Source of the DNA: Clostridiales bacterium
Lineage (GTDB): Bacteria; Bacillota; Clostridia; Monoglobales; JAIRYP01
DNA length: 64,000 bases
Assembly (NCBI GenBank): GCA_031267755.1
Contig: JAIRYP010000011.1
Location: 64,761-128,760, forward strand
Reading direction: 5' to 3'
A program made the position numbers and the translations under genes. The notes beneath the pieces were generated by a model. The model was not told where the DNA came from. It saw only the letters and a list, made by a program, of their open reading frames with translations, and ran no database searches. Positions 36,998 to 49,057 of this stretch are shown here, piece after piece (position 1 is the stretch's first letter; every line of letters starts with the position of its first letter).

Positions 36998-37073
36998 ACT
37001 ATAGCGAAACAATCTAAATTTTTTTGCCGATAAATAATATTAATAAAATAAATGAAGACTATATGGAGGAAAA

Positions 37074-37247
37074 ATGGCTGTACCAAAAAGAAAAACATCA
37101 AAATCAAGACGTGACAAAAGAAGAGCAAATTGGAAACTTGTGGCGCCAAATTTAATTGTATGTCCAACGTGTAAAGAATTTAAAATGCAACACAAAGCTT
37201 GCAAAAAATGCGGAACTTATAAAGGTTTCGAGATTATAAAGGTTTAA
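37074..37247 (+). CDS. rpmF: Ribosomal protein bL32
   Basis: The 57-residue protein starts AVPKRKTSKSRRDKRRANWK and has the zinc ribbon CPTC...CKKC of the C+ form. GGAGG stands before the ATG at 37074. It is part of the large ribosomal subunit. It follows asd by 76 bp and precedes the ATPase-domain-like gene, probably in one transcript. Confidence 0.95.
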   Translation: MAVPKRKTSKSRRDKRRANWKLVAPNLIVCPTCKEFKMQHKACKKCGTYKGFEIIKV

Positions 37248-37281
37248 ATCAATTTAATAACATTTTTTTAAAGGAGCAAAA

Positions 37282-38094
37282 GTGCTTGCTTGTAATAAAA
37301 ATACAAAAACCTACGATTTTGGAATTGAAGATAATCTCTTAAAGTCTTTATATAACCACTTAAACGAAATAATGTTTTTTACACAAAATGCTAATAAAAC
37401 AAATGAATCCATAAAACAAACTTTTCATAAAATTAAAAACCAAACAATTTTGGCAACGAGAGATATTTTGCGTAGTGGATTCGTTGAACCTTCGTTCTTA
37501 TTAGGTGAAAATTTATATCTAGAATGTAATATTTCAAAATTTTGCTCGAGATTATTTAAAAAAATTGAAAACAAATTTTCTGAAAAAATAAACATGGAAA
37601 TAAAATTTAAATCAGATGTGAAAAGTGATTTTTTTATTTTAAACATTAAAAAAATTCAAATTGTTTTGTGTTATGTTTTTGCTGATATTTTAAAACGTAA
37701 TGCAATTTACAAAAATATAAAAATTTATATAAACTTAAATCAAAATGAGGAGTTTTTACTTTTTACTATAAGAGACAACACTCAAGTTATCAAAAAGGCA
37801 ATGAGTATAAATTCTTCTTCTCTTAAAAATATAAACATAAAAAATATTATTGATGAAATAAATTCAAAATCAACTTTACCTAATAAAATTTTAGAAATAA
37901 ATTCTCTTGAACACAACACAGCTAAAAAAATCATCTCTAAAATAAATGGAACAATAAAAACAAAAATGAATCAAAATAAATCCTTTATAACAACATTTGG
38001 TATACCTTTAATTAAAAACGAAAATATCAAATCTAATGACCATAACGATTGTTACGAAATAGATGAATTTTTAATCGATGTTATAATTAACTGA
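37282..38094 (+). CDS. Degenerate histidine-kinase-like ATPase-domain protein
   Basis: The 270-residue protein resembles the ATP-binding half of a sensor kinase. The strand pattern IKIYINLNQNEEFLLFTIRD and the N-box position (VFADILKRNAIY) fit the fold. But the usual NLLxNA motif and the glycines of DxGxG (here RDNTQ) are missing, so it probably cannot bind ATP normally. The N-terminal helices lack a clear phosphoacceptor His box. GTG at 37282 follows AAAGGAGC. It may be a decaying or non-enzymatic regulator. I am unsure of the family. Confidence 0.45.
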   Translation: MLACNKNTKTYDFGIEDNLLKSLYNHLNEIMFFTQNANKTNESIKQTFHKIKNQTILATRDILRSGFVEPSFLLGENLYLECNISKFCSRLFKKIENKFSEKINMEIKFKSDVKSDFFILNIKKIQIVLCYVFADILKRNAIYKNIKIYINLNQNEEFLLFTIRDNTQVIKKAMSINSSSLKNINIKNIIDEINSKSTLPNKILEINSLEHNTAKKIISKINGTIKTKMNQNKSFITTFGIPLIKNENIKSNDHNDCYEIDEFLIDVIIN

Positions 38095-38153
38095 TATACG
38101 TTTGTTTGTTGTTTTATTTTATAACATAAATCAAATGGGGGTTGCATTCAAAA

Positions 38154-39518
38154 TTGACCGAAGATTTTATTTATGATTTAGCAGGCAAACTAATATTTTC
38201 AATGAATAGGTTTTTTCCATCTCAAATTTTTATAAACATGTTGTTTTTTTCTGGCAGTGCAGCAATTTTGAATAAATATGAACAAAACGATATTTTTATA
38301 AGAGCTTCTCTTACGTTTTTTTTAGGATTTTTGTTTTGTGTATTTGGAAAACTGATTCATGAAAAGTTTGAAAAAACATTTTTAAAATTTAAAATAAACC
38401 AAAAAAATTTAAAAATTATCCTACTTATTTGTGGACTTGTTCCATTTTTTTTTATTTATAATTTTAGGAGCATTTATTTCAAAGTTAAATACGTTGGGTT
38501 TGTTTTGTCAATTATAAGCGCTATTTTTTATATTTCAAGTTTATATAATTTTTCAGAATGTTTTACGTACTTATTTTTAAGAATAACATTAATCGGAATT
38601 ATTTCATTTTTAATCATGATAGCGTCTTGCACAACTTTATACATTTTCAATTTAATAAAAAATTTTTCAAATTTTGCACCTTACAAAATAAATTTATTAT
38701 TTTGGTTTACTGTAATATTTTTAACATTTGGAACAATAGCAATTCCAGTAAATGGCTCCAAACCTAAAGAATCAGATTTTTTTTGGAAGGCAATTTTAAA
38801 ATTCTTGTTACCAATATATTTTATACTTTTTTTTATCTTTACTTTATATGGCATAAAAATTGTTTTTATACAAGGAACAGAATTTTTTGAAAATTTTGAG
38901 ATTCTATTATCTGTTCTCTTTTCAATCTACATTTTTTTAACATTTATCCTCATGCAATATGAAAATGATAAAAAAAGTGTCAAAATATTTCTAAATCTTG
39001 GAGGATATTTAAATTTTATTTTAATTTTCATTCAATTTTTTGCGCTCAACCAAACCATTACAAGATATGGAATGAATTCTATGAAATACATTATGATTGT
39101 TGAGAGTGAAACAATGATTATAACTTCGCTTTCGGCCATCTTTAAAAAAAGAAAATACGTAAAACATATTCCTTTATTATTTTCATTTGCAATTTTATTC
39201 ATAACAATTACACCTTTTAACATATTAGATGTGCCTATTCGTGAACAAAATCTAAGGCTTGTCAAAATATTAAGCGAAAATAATATGTTTGAAGAAAAAA
39301 AAATTGTCCCAAATTCAAATATTTCTCAAAGAAATAAAGAAAAAATTTCTCTATATTATAAAAATATCATTCATATGGGTGGCAAAAAATTAGGTATTTT
39401 ACCTATTGACAATAAAGATTTCGAAAATGTTTTTGGGTTTAAATTTATTGAAAAATATGAAATTCCGAAAAATATAAAAAAACTAGATGTAAAAGAAACC
39501 TACAGATATGATTTCTAA
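38154..39518 (+). CDS. Polytopic membrane protein, DUF4153-like
   Basis: The protein (about 454 aa) has roughly ten hydrophobic helices over residues 25-370 and a soluble C-terminal tail of about 85 residues. The helix pattern and the end resemble DUF4153 membrane proteins found in Firmicutes, whose function is unknown. I take the TTG at 38154; an in-frame TTG at 38142 directly abuts the GGGGG site and is too close. It sits between the ATPase-domain-like gene and prmC in the same direction. Confidence 0.55.
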   Translation: MTEDFIYDLAGKLIFSMNRFFPSQIFINMLFFSGSAAILNKYEQNDIFIRASLTFFLGFLFCVFGKLIHEKFEKTFLKFKINQKNLKIILLICGLVPFFFIYNFRSIYFKVKYVGFVLSIISAIFYISSLYNFSECFTYLFLRITLIGIISFLIMIASCTTLYIFNLIKNFSNFAPYKINLLFWFTVIFLTFGTIAIPVNGSKPKESDFFWKAILKFLLPIYFILFFIFTLYGIKIVFIQGTEFFENFEILLSVLFSIYIFLTFILMQYENDKKSVKIFLNLGGYLNFILIFIQFFALNQTITRYGMNSMKYIMIVESETMIITSLSAIFKKRKYVKHIPLLFSFAILFITITPFNILDVPIREQNLRLVKILSENNMFEEKKIVPNSNISQRNKEKISLYYKNIIHMGGKKLGILPIDNKDFENVFGFKFIEKYEIPKNIKKLDVKETYRYDF

Positions 39519-39562
39519 ATAAAATAATTTAAAAATATTTCAAAGAAAACTTAAATTTAAAA

Positions 39563-40414
39563 ATGAATATTAATAATATTAAAAAAATTGGCTTCGAAAT
39601 ACTAAAAAACGCTGACATTTATAATATCCAATTTGAAATTTCATGCCTTATATGCGAGGCATTAAATATCAGCAAAATAGAATTTATAAAAAAAAACTTG
39701 AATTTAAACAGTCTTCAAATTAAAAAATGTGTAAACTATTTCAGAAGAAGAGCCGACAACGAACCATTGCAATACATAATTGGAAAATGTGAATTTATGT
39801 CTCTTATGTTTAAAAATAATAATCATGTTTTAATTCCAAGACAAGATACTGAAACTTTAGTTCAGTTGATAATTAAAAACTTTGAAAACAAATCATGCAT
39901 AATTTTGGACATCGGAACAGGCTCAGGCTGTATTGCTGCAAGTCTAGCATATTATTTAAAAAATTCGTTCATTTATGCACTTGACGTGTCGGATAAGGCA
40001 CTTAACGTTGCCAAAGAAAATTTTAAAAATTTAGGTGTTGAAAATAAAATAAAAATAATAAAACACGATATTTTAAAGTGCTTCCCAAAAATAGAAGAAA
40101 AAATAAATATTGTAGTTTCAAATCCACCATATATTGAGAGCGAAAATATAAAAAAATTAAAAAATGAAATAAAAAATTATGAACCAACTATTGCACTTGA
40201 TGGCGGTAGCGATGGACTTGTTTTTTATAAAAAAATAATTTCAGGCATTGATGTTGATAACGAAGTTTTTGTCGCATTCGAAGTCGGTTTCAATCAAGCA
40301 CAAAATGTAAAAAAAATTATGGAAAAAAAACTCATAAATGTTTTTATAAAGAAAGATTTATCTGGATTCGAAAGAGTTGTAATGGGTACATATAAACCAA
40401 TTTGTAATTGTTAA
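39563..40414 (+). CDS. prmC: Release factor glutamine methyltransferase
   Basis: PrmC methylates the Gln of the GGQ loop in release factors RF1 and RF2. The 283-residue protein has an N-terminal helical domain, then a Rossmann methyltransferase with the SAM loop ILDIGTGSGCIAASLAYYL, LIPRQDTETLVQ before it, and the catalytic NPPY in VVSNPPYIESENI. It has only a weak purine-rich site before its ATG. prfA, its usual partner, is not adjacent here. Confidence 0.9.
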   Translation: MNINNIKKIGFEILKNADIYNIQFEISCLICEALNISKIEFIKKNLNLNSLQIKKCVNYFRRRADNEPLQYIIGKCEFMSLMFKNNNHVLIPRQDTETLVQLIIKNFENKSCIILDIGTGSGCIAASLAYYLKNSFIYALDVSDKALNVAKENFKNLGVENKIKIIKHDILKCFPKIEEKINIVVSNPPYIESENIKKLKNEIKNYEPTIALDGGSDGLVFYKKIISGIDVDNEVFVAFEVGFNQAQNVKKIMEKKLINVFIKKDLSGFERVVMGTYKPICNC

Positions 40415-40716
40415 ATTAAAATTTGTTATCAAAAATTAGGCAGTCTTTAGATAAATAAAAATAAAAATTTTAAAAAATAATATAATTTATCAAGACACTT
40501 ATAAAAAATTAAATTTAACAATCAATTTTTCTTTCTTAAGTATTCCAAAACTTTCAAGTATAGTTTAAATTAATCCAACTGAATTATACTCTAAAATAAT
40601 CCTAATAATTTTTTTTATTCATATGTCAAATATTTGATTAAGTGGTATAAATTTTAAAAATTTAGAAATACTAATTCGAAGATTTGTGATGACCTTGGTT
40701 CGGAGATGAGTGCAAA
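40415..40716. other. Intergenic region between prmC and sigG
   Basis: This 302-bp AT-rich gap has no open frame that I can support and no obvious hairpin terminator after prmC. Its right-hand third holds the candidate forespore promoter at 40645-40673 and the ribosome binding site of sigG. Confidence 0.6.
40645..40673 (+). promoter_or_regulatory. Candidate sigma-F-type promoter before sigG
   Basis: GTATA (40645-40649), 14 bases, then AGAAATACTA (40664-40673) fits the sigma-F consensus GYWTA and GGNRANANTW at all but one fixed position. The spacing equals that of the candidate before spoIIQ. sigG is a known sigma-F target, and the site lies 43 bp before the start codon. Confidence 0.45.
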
Positions 40717-41490
40717 ATGATTGCTAGAGTTGAAATTTGTGGTGTTAATACTTCAAAACTTCCAACGCTTAATGAAGACCAAAAAATAGAATTATTTAAA
40801 AAAATAAAAAATGGAGATAAAAAAGCAAGAAAAGAATTTATTAATGGAAATTTGCGCCTTGTACTCAGTGTATTACACAAATTTAACTGTAGGGGTGATG
40901 CAGATGATTTATTTCAAGTCGGGTGTGTTGGGCTCATCAAGGCACTTGATAATTTTGATACATCACATAACGTAAAATTTTCAACATATGCTGTTCCAAT
41001 GATAATCGGAGAAATAAGACGGTATCTAAGAGACAACAATTCAATAAAGGTTAGCCGTTCACTCAGAGATATCGCTTATAAAGCTTTGGGCGCTAAAGAA
41101 AAACTCACAAATCAAAACTCAAAAGAACCAACAATAACCGAAATTTCTCAACAACTTGGAATTGACAAAGAAGATATAGTGTTTGCTTTGGAATCCATAC
41201 TAGAACCATTATCATTATATGAACCAACATATAATGATTCTGGGGATACAACTTTTATGATGGAACAAGTTAAAGATGATACTAATAACGATGAATCCTG
41301 GATTGACGAAATTTCATTAAATGAAGCCATGGAAAAATTGAACGAAAAAGAAAAATACATCCTTAAACTTAGATTTTTTGAAGGAAAAACTCAAAATGAA
41401 GTCGCGGAAAAACTTAAAATATCTCAAGCACAAGTTTCAAGGCTTGAGAAAAACGCAATCGCCAAAATGAGAAAATATATTTTTGCATAA
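40717..41490 (+). CDS. sigG: RNA polymerase sporulation sigma factor G
   Basis: Sigma-G drives late forespore genes after engulfment. The 257-residue protein starts with the diagnostic VEICGVNTSKLP, which separates sigma-G from sigma-F. It has region 2 (NGNLRLVLSVLHKFN, DDLFQVGCVGLIKALDNFD, KFSTYAVPMIIGEIRRYLRD), region 3 and the region 4 helix-turn-helix (KTQNEVAEKLKISQAQVSRL). The length is normal and no key segment is missing. In Bacillus its activity depends on SpoIIQ-SpoIIIA; a spoIIQ-like gene is at 8128. It usually follows sigE and spoIIGA, which are not here. Confidence 0.9.
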   Translation: MIARVEICGVNTSKLPTLNEDQKIELFKKIKNGDKKARKEFINGNLRLVLSVLHKFNCRGDADDLFQVGCVGLIKALDNFDTSHNVKFSTYAVPMIIGEIRRYLRDNNSIKVSRSLRDIAYKALGAKEKLTNQNSKEPTITEISQQLGIDKEDIVFALESILEPLSLYEPTYNDSGDTTFMMEQVKDDTNNDESWIDEISLNEAMEKLNEKEKYILKLRFFEGKTQNEVAEKLKISQAQVSRLEKNAIAKMRKYIFA

Positions 41491-41585
41491 TAAATCTTTA
41501 AAATATTTAAATTAATTTTTGTGCAATCTTAAAATCTTTCATTTCTGATTAAAAATATAAGAACAATTTTTTAATAACAAAAAAA

Positions 41586-44500
41586 CTAAAAATTACTTGA
41601 ATTAATATAAAAACACTCCAACTCTTCATTCGTTTTCTCGTCCACATCTTTATTCGGAAAAACTTCTATATCATTATAGATTGAAAGACCCGTACCCGAT
41701 GGAATCAATTTTCCGATTATAACATTTTCTTTTAAGCCAAAAAGTGGATCAATTTTTCCCTTAATCGCAGCATCCGTGAGCACTTTGGTTGTTTCTTGAA
41801 ATGATGCAGCCGATAAGAAAGATTCGGTTGCAAGTGATGCTTTTGTAACTCCCATCAAAACCTCTGAAAATTCAGCTTCTTTCAAATTTTTTCTTCTCAT
41901 TTCTTCATTCATTTCTTCAATCACCATGCTATCGATGACGGAACCAGAAATCAAAATTGTATCTCCTGGATTGTCAACTCTTACTTTCTTCATCATTTGA
42001 CGTATTATAATTTCTATATGTTTATCATTTATATCAACTCCTTGCAATCTATAAACTCTCTGAACTTCTTGAACTAAATAATTTTGAACCGCTTCACTAT
42101 TTTTTATTCTGAGAAGATCATGGGGATTTATAGACCCTTCAGTGAGTTTATCGCCAATATTTACAAATTCTTCATTGCTAACTCTTAACGTCGAACCATA
42201 AGGAACAGAATAACTTACCGTTTGCCCATTTTCCTCATCAGCAACACTTATTTCTCTCTTCTTTCTACTTCCACTTATTTTTATTTTCCCGTTTATTTCA
42301 GATACGATAGCAAGCCCCTTAGGCTTTCTTGTCTCAAATAATTCTTCGACACGCGGAAGACCTTGAGTGATATCTTCGCCTGCTACTGCCGCTATTCCTC
42401 CACTATGAAATGTCTGCATAGTAAGTTGAGTTCCTGGTTCACCAATTGACTGCGCAGCTACAATACCAACAGCCTCTCCAATGCACACAAGCTTACCGGT
42501 TGTCAAATTATTTCCATAACATTTTGCACAAATTCCAAGTTTTGAACGACACTTAAGTACAGAACGAACATAAGCCTCAGTTACTCCCGAAGCTACTATT
42601 TTTTCAGCCAACAAATCATCTATCAATTTTCCTGCTTCTGCTAATGCCACTCCAGTTTTTGGATCAATTATTTCTTTAATTAAAATTCTTCCCGAAAGCC
42701 TATCAATGAAAGGCTCAATAATCTCCTTTCCATCTTTTATATCACAAATTATTATGCCTTCATTCGTACCACAATCAATTTCTTTTATTATAACATCCTG
42801 ACTTACATCAACGAGACGTCTTGTTAAATAACCAGAATCAGCCGTTCTTATGGCAGTATCTGCCGAACCTTTTCTTGCTCCATGAGACGAAATAAAAAAT
42901 TCAAAAACATTTAAACCTTCACGAAAATTAGCCTTAATTGGTATCTCTACCGTTCGCCCTAAAGTATTTGACATAAGTCCTCTAATTCCAACCAACTGAC
43001 GAATCTGATTTATACTGCCGCGCGCTCCAGAATTAAACATCAAAAAAATTGGATTAGTATCATTTAATTTTTCTATCAAAATATTCGTTATTTCATTTGT
43101 TGCATCGCGCCAAACTTCAATTACAAAACCATATCTTTCTTCATCATTTAAAAGTCCTCGATTGTATTGATCTAAAATTAATTCAACTTTCTTATCTGCT
43201 TCACTCAAAAAATATTTCTTTTCATCAGGGACAACCATATCAGAAACACTCACTGTCGAAGCACTTTGCGTTGAATATTTGAAACCAAGTTGTTTAATTT
43301 TATCAAGCAACATTGAAGTTTCAGTTGTTCCATAAATTCTTATACTATTATCAACAATTTTTCCCAAAATTTTACTATCAACCTTAAAATTTATCTCAAG
43401 CTTCATCACATTTTCAGTTACGGATCTATCTACAAATCCAAGATTTTGCGGAACTTGTTCGTTAAATATAACCCTTCCGACAGTTGATTTTATAATTTCG
43501 CTTTTTAATTCATTATTTATTATTTTTTCAAATTTAACATAAATTGGGGCATGAATACCGACAAAATCATTTTCATACGCAAGTATAGCCTCATAAGATG
43601 AAGAAAACATTTTATTTGCGCCTTTTTCATTTTCAACTTCCATTGTCAAATAATAAATACCTAAAACAATATCTTTTGTTGGAGACGCAACAGATTTTCC
43701 ATTTTGAGGTTTAAGTAAATTGTTTGATGAAAGCATCAAAAACCTTGCTTCAGCTTGAGCTTCTACCGATAACGGAACATGTATTGCCATTTGATCTCCA
43801 TCAAAATCTGCATTATAAGCCCTACAAACTAAAGGATGAAGTTTAAGAGCCCTACCTTCAACCAAAACCGGTTCAAAAGCTTGAATTCCCAATTTATGGA
43901 GTGTTGGCGCACGATTCAACAAAACAGGATGTTCAGAAATAACATCATCAAGCACATCCCACACTTCAGGTCTAAGTCTTTCTACCATTCTCTTAGCAGA
44001 TTTAATATTTTGTGAAAAACCTTCATTTACAAGTTTTCTCATAATAAATGGTTTAAAAAGCTCAATAGCCATTTCCTTAGGAAGACCACACTGATACATC
44101 TTAAGTTCGGGCCCAACCACAATTACTGAACGCCCTGAATAATCAACACGCTTACCAAGCAAATTTTGACGAAACCTTCCTTGCTTACCCTTAAGCATAT
44201 CCGACAATGATTTTAAAGGTCTATTATTTGCTCCAACAACTGGTTTTCCTCGTCTTCCATTATCAATAAGTGCATCAACTGATTCTTGAAGCATTCTTTT
44301 TTCATTCTTTACTATAATTTCAGGTGCACCTAAACTCAAAAGTCGTTTTAAACGATTATTTCTATTTATAACTCTTCTATACAAATCATTTAAATCACTT
44401 GTTGCAAAACGTCCACCGTCAAGTTGAACCATTGGACGAAGCTCAGGTGGGATAACAGTTAAAACCGTAAGAATCATCCATTCTGGTTTATTTTCAGAAA

Positions 44501-45152
44501 ATCTAAATGCTTCAACAATTTCAAGCCTTTTTGTAAGTCTAATTCTTTTTTGTCCTTTACTTTCTACAAGTTCTTCTCTTAATTCAACACTTAAAGCAGC
44601 TAAATCAACTTCTTTTAAAAGTTTAAGAATTGCTTCAGCACCCATTCCGGCTTCAAATTTATCTTCATATTTTTCAAAACATTCTCTATATTCTTTTTCG
44701 GTTAAAATTTGCTTTTTAGTCAAAGAAGTTTTTCCAGGATTTATCACAACATAGGCAACAAAATACAAAATTTTTTCAAGAGATCTTGGCGACATATCTA
44801 ACAAAAGTCCCATTCTACTTGGAACTCCCTTAAAATACCAAATATGTGAAACAGGCACCGCAAGATCAATATGCCCTCGTCTTTCTCTTCTCACCTTTGC
44901 ACTTGTCAACTCAACTCCACAACGATCACACACTATACCCCTATATCTTATTCTCCTATATTTCCCGCAATGACACTCATAATCTTTAACGGGACCAAAA
45001 ATTTGCTCACAAAAAAGACCACCTTTTTCAGGTTTAAGTGTTCTATAATTAATCGTTTCTGGTTTTTTAACTTCTCCGTGTGATTGTTCTCTTATTTTTC
45101 CTTCAGATGCTAAATTAATTTGCAAATTTTTAAAAGAATCGAAATCATTCAA
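41586..45152 (-). CDS. rpoC: RNA polymerase beta' subunit
   Basis: This catalytic subunit (1188 aa) has the N-terminal zinc site ([19 protein letters not shown]), the absolutely conserved [15 protein letters not shown] with the three Mg-binding Asp, the rudder/bridge-helix regions ([20 protein letters not shown]), and the second zinc site ([13 protein letters not shown]). The C-terminus is acidic and short. The TTG at 45152 follows CGGAGG at ten bases. It is 83 bp downstream of rpoB and co-transcribed with it. Confidence 0.97.
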   Translation of the reverse strand: MNDFDSFKNLQINLASEGKIREQSHGEVKKPETINYRTLKPEKGGLFCEQIFGPVKDYECHCGKYRRIRYRGIVCDRCGVELTSAKVRRERRGHIDLAVPVSHIWYFKGVPSRMGLLLDMSPRSLEKILYFVAYVVINPGKTSLTKKQILTEKEYRECFEKYEDKFEAGMGAEAILKLLKEVDLAALSVELREELVESKGQKRIRLTKRLEIVEAFRFSENKPEWMILTVLTVIPPELRPMVQLDGGRFATSDLNDLYRRVINRNNRLKRLLSLGAPEIIVKNEKRMLQESVDALIDNGRRGKPVVGANNRPLKSLSDMLKGKQGRFRQNLLGKRVDYSGRSVIVVGPELKMYQCGLPKEMAIELFKPFIMRKLVNEGFSQNIKSAKRMVERLRPEVWDVLDDVISEHPVLLNRAPTLHKLGIQAFEPVLVEGRALKLHPLVCRAYNADFDGDQMAIHVPLSVEAQAEARFLMLSSNNLLKPQNGKSVASPTKDIVLGIYYLTMEVENEKGANKMFSSSYEAILAYENDFVGIHAPIYVKFEKIINNELKSEIIKSTVGRVIFNEQVPQNLGFVDRSVTENVMKLEINFKVDSKILGKIVDNSIRIYGTTETSMLLDKIKQLGFKYSTQSASTVSVSDMVVPDEKKYFLSEADKKVELILDQYNRGLLNDEERYGFVIEVWRDATNEITNILIEKLNDTNPIFLMFNSGARGSINQIRQLVGIRGLMSNTLGRTVEIPIKANFREGLNVFEFFISSHGARKGSADTAIRTADSGYLTRRLVDVSQDVIIKEIDCGTNEGIIICDIKDGKEIIEPFIDRLSGRILIKEIIDPKTGVALAEAGKLIDDLLAEKIVASGVTEAYVRSVLKCRSKLGICAKCYGNNLTTGKLVCIGEAVGIVAAQSIGEPGTQLTMQTFHSGGIAAVAGEDITQGLPRVEELFETRKPKGLAIVSEINGKIKISGSRKKREISVADEENGQTVSYSVPYGSTLRVSNEEFVNIGDKLTEGSINPHDLLRIKNSEAVQNYLVQEVQRVYRLQGVDINDKHIEIIIRQMMKKVRVDNPGDTILISGSVIDSMVIEEMNEEMRRKNLKEAEFSEVLMGVTKASLATESFLSAASFQETTKVLTDAAIKGKIDPLFGLKENVIIGKLIPSGTGLSIYNDIEVFPNKDVDEKTNEELECFYINSSNF

Positions 45153-45235
45153 ACAGATTAAACCTCCGTTCGCACTAAATTTTTATATGTTAAGATATAA
45201 ATTCCCCAAACGCCAAATATATATTTAAAATAAAA

Positions 45236-48200
45236 TTAACTTGTTTCACTAGATAATTTATCTTCGCTCTGATTTCCATCAAATAATATATTAAATTTAT
45301 CAACAATATTGCCTTTTGCTTCATTTTCCTGCAGAACATTCTGCGTCTCTTCTTCGTTTAAAATATCTTCCGTCAAATTTCCTTCATCCTCATCAATAAC
45401 CTCTTCCACTTTACCAAACACCTCATCAAAATCATTATTATCTGCTTTTTCTAATATAAAATCACCTTGTTTTTTTATACCAAATTCTTCACTAATTTCT
45501 GCCATTTCATTAATTAAATCATCTGTTTCATTTTCAAAATTACTCAAAAACACTTCTTTATGATTTTCATCTAAAATTTTTACGTCCAAAGATAAACTTT
45601 GAAGTTCTCTCATCAAAACTTTAAATGATTCAGGCACTCCAGGTTTCGGAATATTGTCACCTTTAACAATCGATTCATAAGTCTTTACACGTCCAACAAC
45701 ATCGTCTGATTTAACTGTCAAAATTTCTTGAAGTGTATAAGCAGCACCATACGCATAAAGCGCCCACACTTCCATTTCTCCAAATCTTTGACCACCAAAT
45801 TGAGATTTACCTCCAAGAGGTTGCTGCGTAACAAGCGAATAAGGTCCTGTAGAACGCGCATGTATTTTATCGTCAACTAAATGCGCAAGTTTAAGCATAT
45901 GCATATATCCAACTGTTACTCGATCATCAAATGCCCTTCCTGTTCTCCCATCATATAATATACTTTTCCCATCTCTATCAAGCCCCGCTTTCTCAAGAGC
46001 TTCAATTATATCTTCTTCCTTTGCACCATCAAACACTGGAGTTGCAACTTTCCAACCCAAAATTTTTGCCGCATAACCTAAATGAACTTCAAGAACTTGA
46101 CCAATATTCATACGAGCTGGTACACCAAGTGGATTCAAAACAATTTCAACAGGTGTCCCATCGGGCAAAAACGGCATATCTTCCTCGGGCAGAACTCTTG
46201 AAATAACCCCCTTATTTCCATGACGTCCTGCCATCTTATCACCCACTGAAATTTTTCTTTTCTGTGCTATATAACACCTAACTAATTTATTTACTCCCGG
46301 TTGAAGTTCATCATCATTGTCACGCGTAAAAATTTTTACATCAACTATTATTCCACCCTCACCATGTGGAACTCTAAGAGAATTATCGCGTACTTCCCTT
46401 GACTTTTCTCCAAAAATAGCCCTAAGTAAACGTTCTTCTGCAGTAAGCTCTGTTTCACCTTTTGGCGTAACTTTGCCAATTAAAATATCCCCACTTCTCA
46501 CCTCGGCTCCAATTCGTACAATTCCTTCTCCATCTAAATTTTTAAGTGCATCCTCGCCAACATTTGGTAAATCTCTTGTAATTTCTTCTGCACCAAGTTT
46601 AGTATCTCTGGCATCTAATTCATATTCTTCAATGTGTATTGAAGTAAACACATCATCTTTTACAAGTTTTTCACTTACAAGTATCGCATCTTCAAAATTA
46701 TATCCTTCCCATGGCATAAAAGCGGTTAAAATATCTCTGCCAAGTGCAAGTTCACCATTCTTAGTAGACGGACCGTCGGCAATCACATCACCTTTTTCAA
46801 CTCTATCACCAACACTCACAATAGACCTTTGATTTATGCATGTTCTATGATTTGAACGTCCATATTTTATTAATTTAAAATGAATAATTTCTTCTTCATC
46901 TGTCTTTATACTTATTTTATCATTCGAAACTTTTTGAACAACACCAGAATCGGTTGCAATAACCATAACTCCCGAATCATAAGCCACTTTATACTCCATC
47001 CCAGTGCCAATTACAGCAGAATCTGGATCCAAAAGTGGTACTGCTTGCCTTTGCATATTTGCACCCATAAGCGCCCTGCTAGCATCATCATTTTCCAAAA
47101 ATGGAATAAGCGCTGTCGCAACTGATACTATTTGCTTAGGTGAAACATCAATTAAATCAACTTTTTCGGCATCAACTTCAATAAAATTCTCTTTATCTCT
47201 TACAATAACCCTTTTGTTAACTAACCTTCCTTCAGCATCAAGCGGTTCATTAGCATGAGCAATATAATAATTTTCTTCAACATCTGCGGTTAAATATACA
47301 ATTTCATCAGTAATTTCTCCATTTTTTTTATTAAACTTTCTGTATGGTGTTTCGATAAAACCATATTCGTTTATTCTTGCATAAGTACTAAGAGAATTAA
47401 TAAGGCCAATATTTGGACCTTCAGGTGTTTCAATTGGACACATACGACCATAATGAGAATGATGAACATCACGAACTTCAAAACCGGCACGTTCACGCGA
47501 CAAACCGCCGGGACCTAATGCACTGAGCCTTCTTTTATTTGCAAGCTCCGCCAAAGGATTAACTTGATCCATAAACTGAGAAAGTTGAGAGGTCCCAAAA
47601 AACTCCTTTATAGCATTCGTTATAGGCCGGATATTGATAAGCGATTGAGGAGTTAAGGCACCTTCTTGGCTTGCCATTCTCTCTTTAGTAACTCTTGCAA
47701 CTTTTGCAAATCCAATTCTATATTGGCTTTGAAAAAGCTCCCCAAAAGATTTAATTCGTCTGTTCCCTAAATTATCAATATCATCAAGACTGCCAATTCC
47801 GTATTCAAGATTTATAAGATAATTGATCGAAGATACTATATCGTCAATTAAAATATAATTGGGCATAAGTTCCGATTTTCTTTTTTTAAGTTCTTTTTTA
47901 AACTCTTCCGAATCACACTCATCGTGCTTTTCAATTATTTCTTTAAGTGTTTGAAATCTTACTTTTCCCTTCAAAGAACATTCGTCTAAAACCTCTTGCG
48001 ACAAATATTTTTCAACACTAATCATTTTGTTTGAAATAACTTTAATTGGCAAACCATCAACTTTTACAAAAACAACTCCAATTCCCACATCAGAAATTTC
48101 AATTGCTTTTTCAAGTGTTATTTTTTCATTCGATTCAACAATTATCTCACCAGTTTCAGTATTTATTACATCTTCATAAGAAATTTGTCCAACAATTCTA

Positions 48201-49057
48201 AACTCAAACGATAATTTTTTATTATATTTATATCTTCCAACATTTGCTAAATCATACCTCTTAGGATCAAAAAACATTGAATTTATCAAATTTCCTGCAC
48301 TTTCGACTGTCGGAGGCTCGCCTGGTCTAAGTTTTCTATATAATTCTATAAGTCCCTCTTCAGAATTTTTGCAATTATCTTTGGCAATGGAAGCTAAAAT
48401 CTTTTCGTCTTCTCCAAAAATTTCAATAATTTCCTCGTCTGTGCTAAAACCAAGAGCTCTCAAAAAAGTAGTAATCGGAACTTTCCTCGTTCTGTCAATT
48501 CTAACGCAAAACAAATTATTACTATCCGTTTCATATTCAATCCAAGTTCCTCGATTAGGTATAACTTGACCTGAAAAAACTTTTTTGCCTGCTTTATCAA
48601 AATTTTGAGTATAATAAATACCAGGAGAACGCACAATTTGACATACTATAACTCGTTCAGCACCATTTACTACAAATGTTCCAGACGAAGTCATCGTTGG
48701 AATATTGCCCATAAACACTTCTTGCTCCTTAACCTCACCAGTAGCTTTATTTATATAACGAATTATTGACTTAACAGGAGAATCATATGTCATACGATTT
48801 TCTTTACATTTCTCTATACTATGTTTGTGTCCTTTCTCAACCCAAAAATCAACAATTTCAAGAATTGAGTTACCTGTAAAATCTGAAATCGGAAAAACTT
48901 CACTAAAAACTTCGCCTAACCCCTCTTCTATAAACCATCCATAGGATTTTAGCTGAGTTTCAATCAAATTTGGAAGTTCAATTTCTTCCTTAGATTTGGA
49001 ATAACTCATTCGCACATTTTCTCCCAGCTTAACTGGATGCGGCATCACGCTAAACAA
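45236..49057 (-). CDS. rpoB: RNA polymerase beta subunit
   Basis: The beta subunit (1273 aa) shows the rifampicin-region block [20 protein letters not shown] and the downstream [20 protein letters not shown], the catalytic region ([20 protein letters not shown]) and the [10 protein letters not shown] loop. At the position of E. coli His526 this protein has Asn (ANKRR instead of THKRR, codon 47537-47539), a substitution known to lower rifampicin binding. The C-terminus has an extra acidic tail of about 80 residues. The TTG at 49057 lies close to AGGAG; a GTG at 49048 is the alternative. The ribosomal genes normally upstream (rplJL) are not adjacent. Confidence 0.97.
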   Translation of the reverse strand: MFSVMPHPVKLGENVRMSYSKSKEEIELPNLIETQLKSYGWFIEEGLGEVFSEVFPISDFTGNSILEIVDFWVEKGHKHSIEKCKENRMTYDSPVKSIIRYINKATGEVKEQEVFMGNIPTMTSSGTFVVNGAERVIVCQIVRSPGIYYTQNFDKAGKKVFSGQVIPNRGTWIEYETDSNNLFCVRIDRTRKVPITTFLRALGFSTDEEIIEIFGEDEKILASIAKDNCKNSEEGLIELYRKLRPGEPPTVESAGNLINSMFFDPKRYDLANVGRYKYNKKLSFEFRIVGQISYEDVINTETGEIIVESNEKITLEKAIEISDVGIGVVFVKVDGLPIKVISNKMISVEKYLSQEVLDECSLKGKVRFQTLKEIIEKHDECDSEEFKKELKKRKSELMPNYILIDDIVSSINYLINLEYGIGSLDDIDNLGNRRIKSFGELFQSQYRIGFAKVARVTKERMASQEGALTPQSLINIRPITNAIKEFFGTSQLSQFMDQVNPLAELANKRRLSALGPGGLSRERAGFEVRDVHHSHYGRMCPIETPEGPNIGLINSLSTYARINEYGFIETPYRKFNKKNGEITDEIVYLTADVEENYYIAHANEPLDAEGRLVNKRVIVRDKENFIEVDAEKVDLIDVSPKQIVSVATALIPFLENDDASRALMGANMQRQAVPLLDPDSAVIGTGMEYKVAYDSGVMVIATDSGVVQKVSNDKISIKTDEEEIIHFKLIKYGRSNHRTCINQRSIVSVGDRVEKGDVIADGPSTKNGELALGRDILTAFMPWEGYNFEDAILVSEKLVKDDVFTSIHIEEYELDARDTKLGAEEITRDLPNVGEDALKNLDGEGIVRIGAEVRSGDILIGKVTPKGETELTAEERLLRAIFGEKSREVRDNSLRVPHGEGGIIVDVKIFTRDNDDELQPGVNKLVRCYIAQKRKISVGDKMAGRHGNKGVISRVLPEEDMPFLPDGTPVEIVLNPLGVPARMNIGQVLEVHLGYAAKILGWKVATPVFDGAKEEDIIEALEKAGLDRDGKSILYDGRTGRAFDDRVTVGYMHMLKLAHLVDDKIHARSTGPYSLVTQQPLGGKSQFGGQRFGEMEVWALYAYGAAYTLQEILTVKSDDVVGRVKTYESIVKGDNIPKPGVPESFKVLMRELQSLSLDVKILDENHKEVFLSNFENETDDLINEMAEISEEFGIKKQGDFILEKADNNDFDEVFGKVEEVIDEDEGNLTEDILNEEETQNVLQENEAKGNIVDKFNILFDGNQSEDKLSSETS

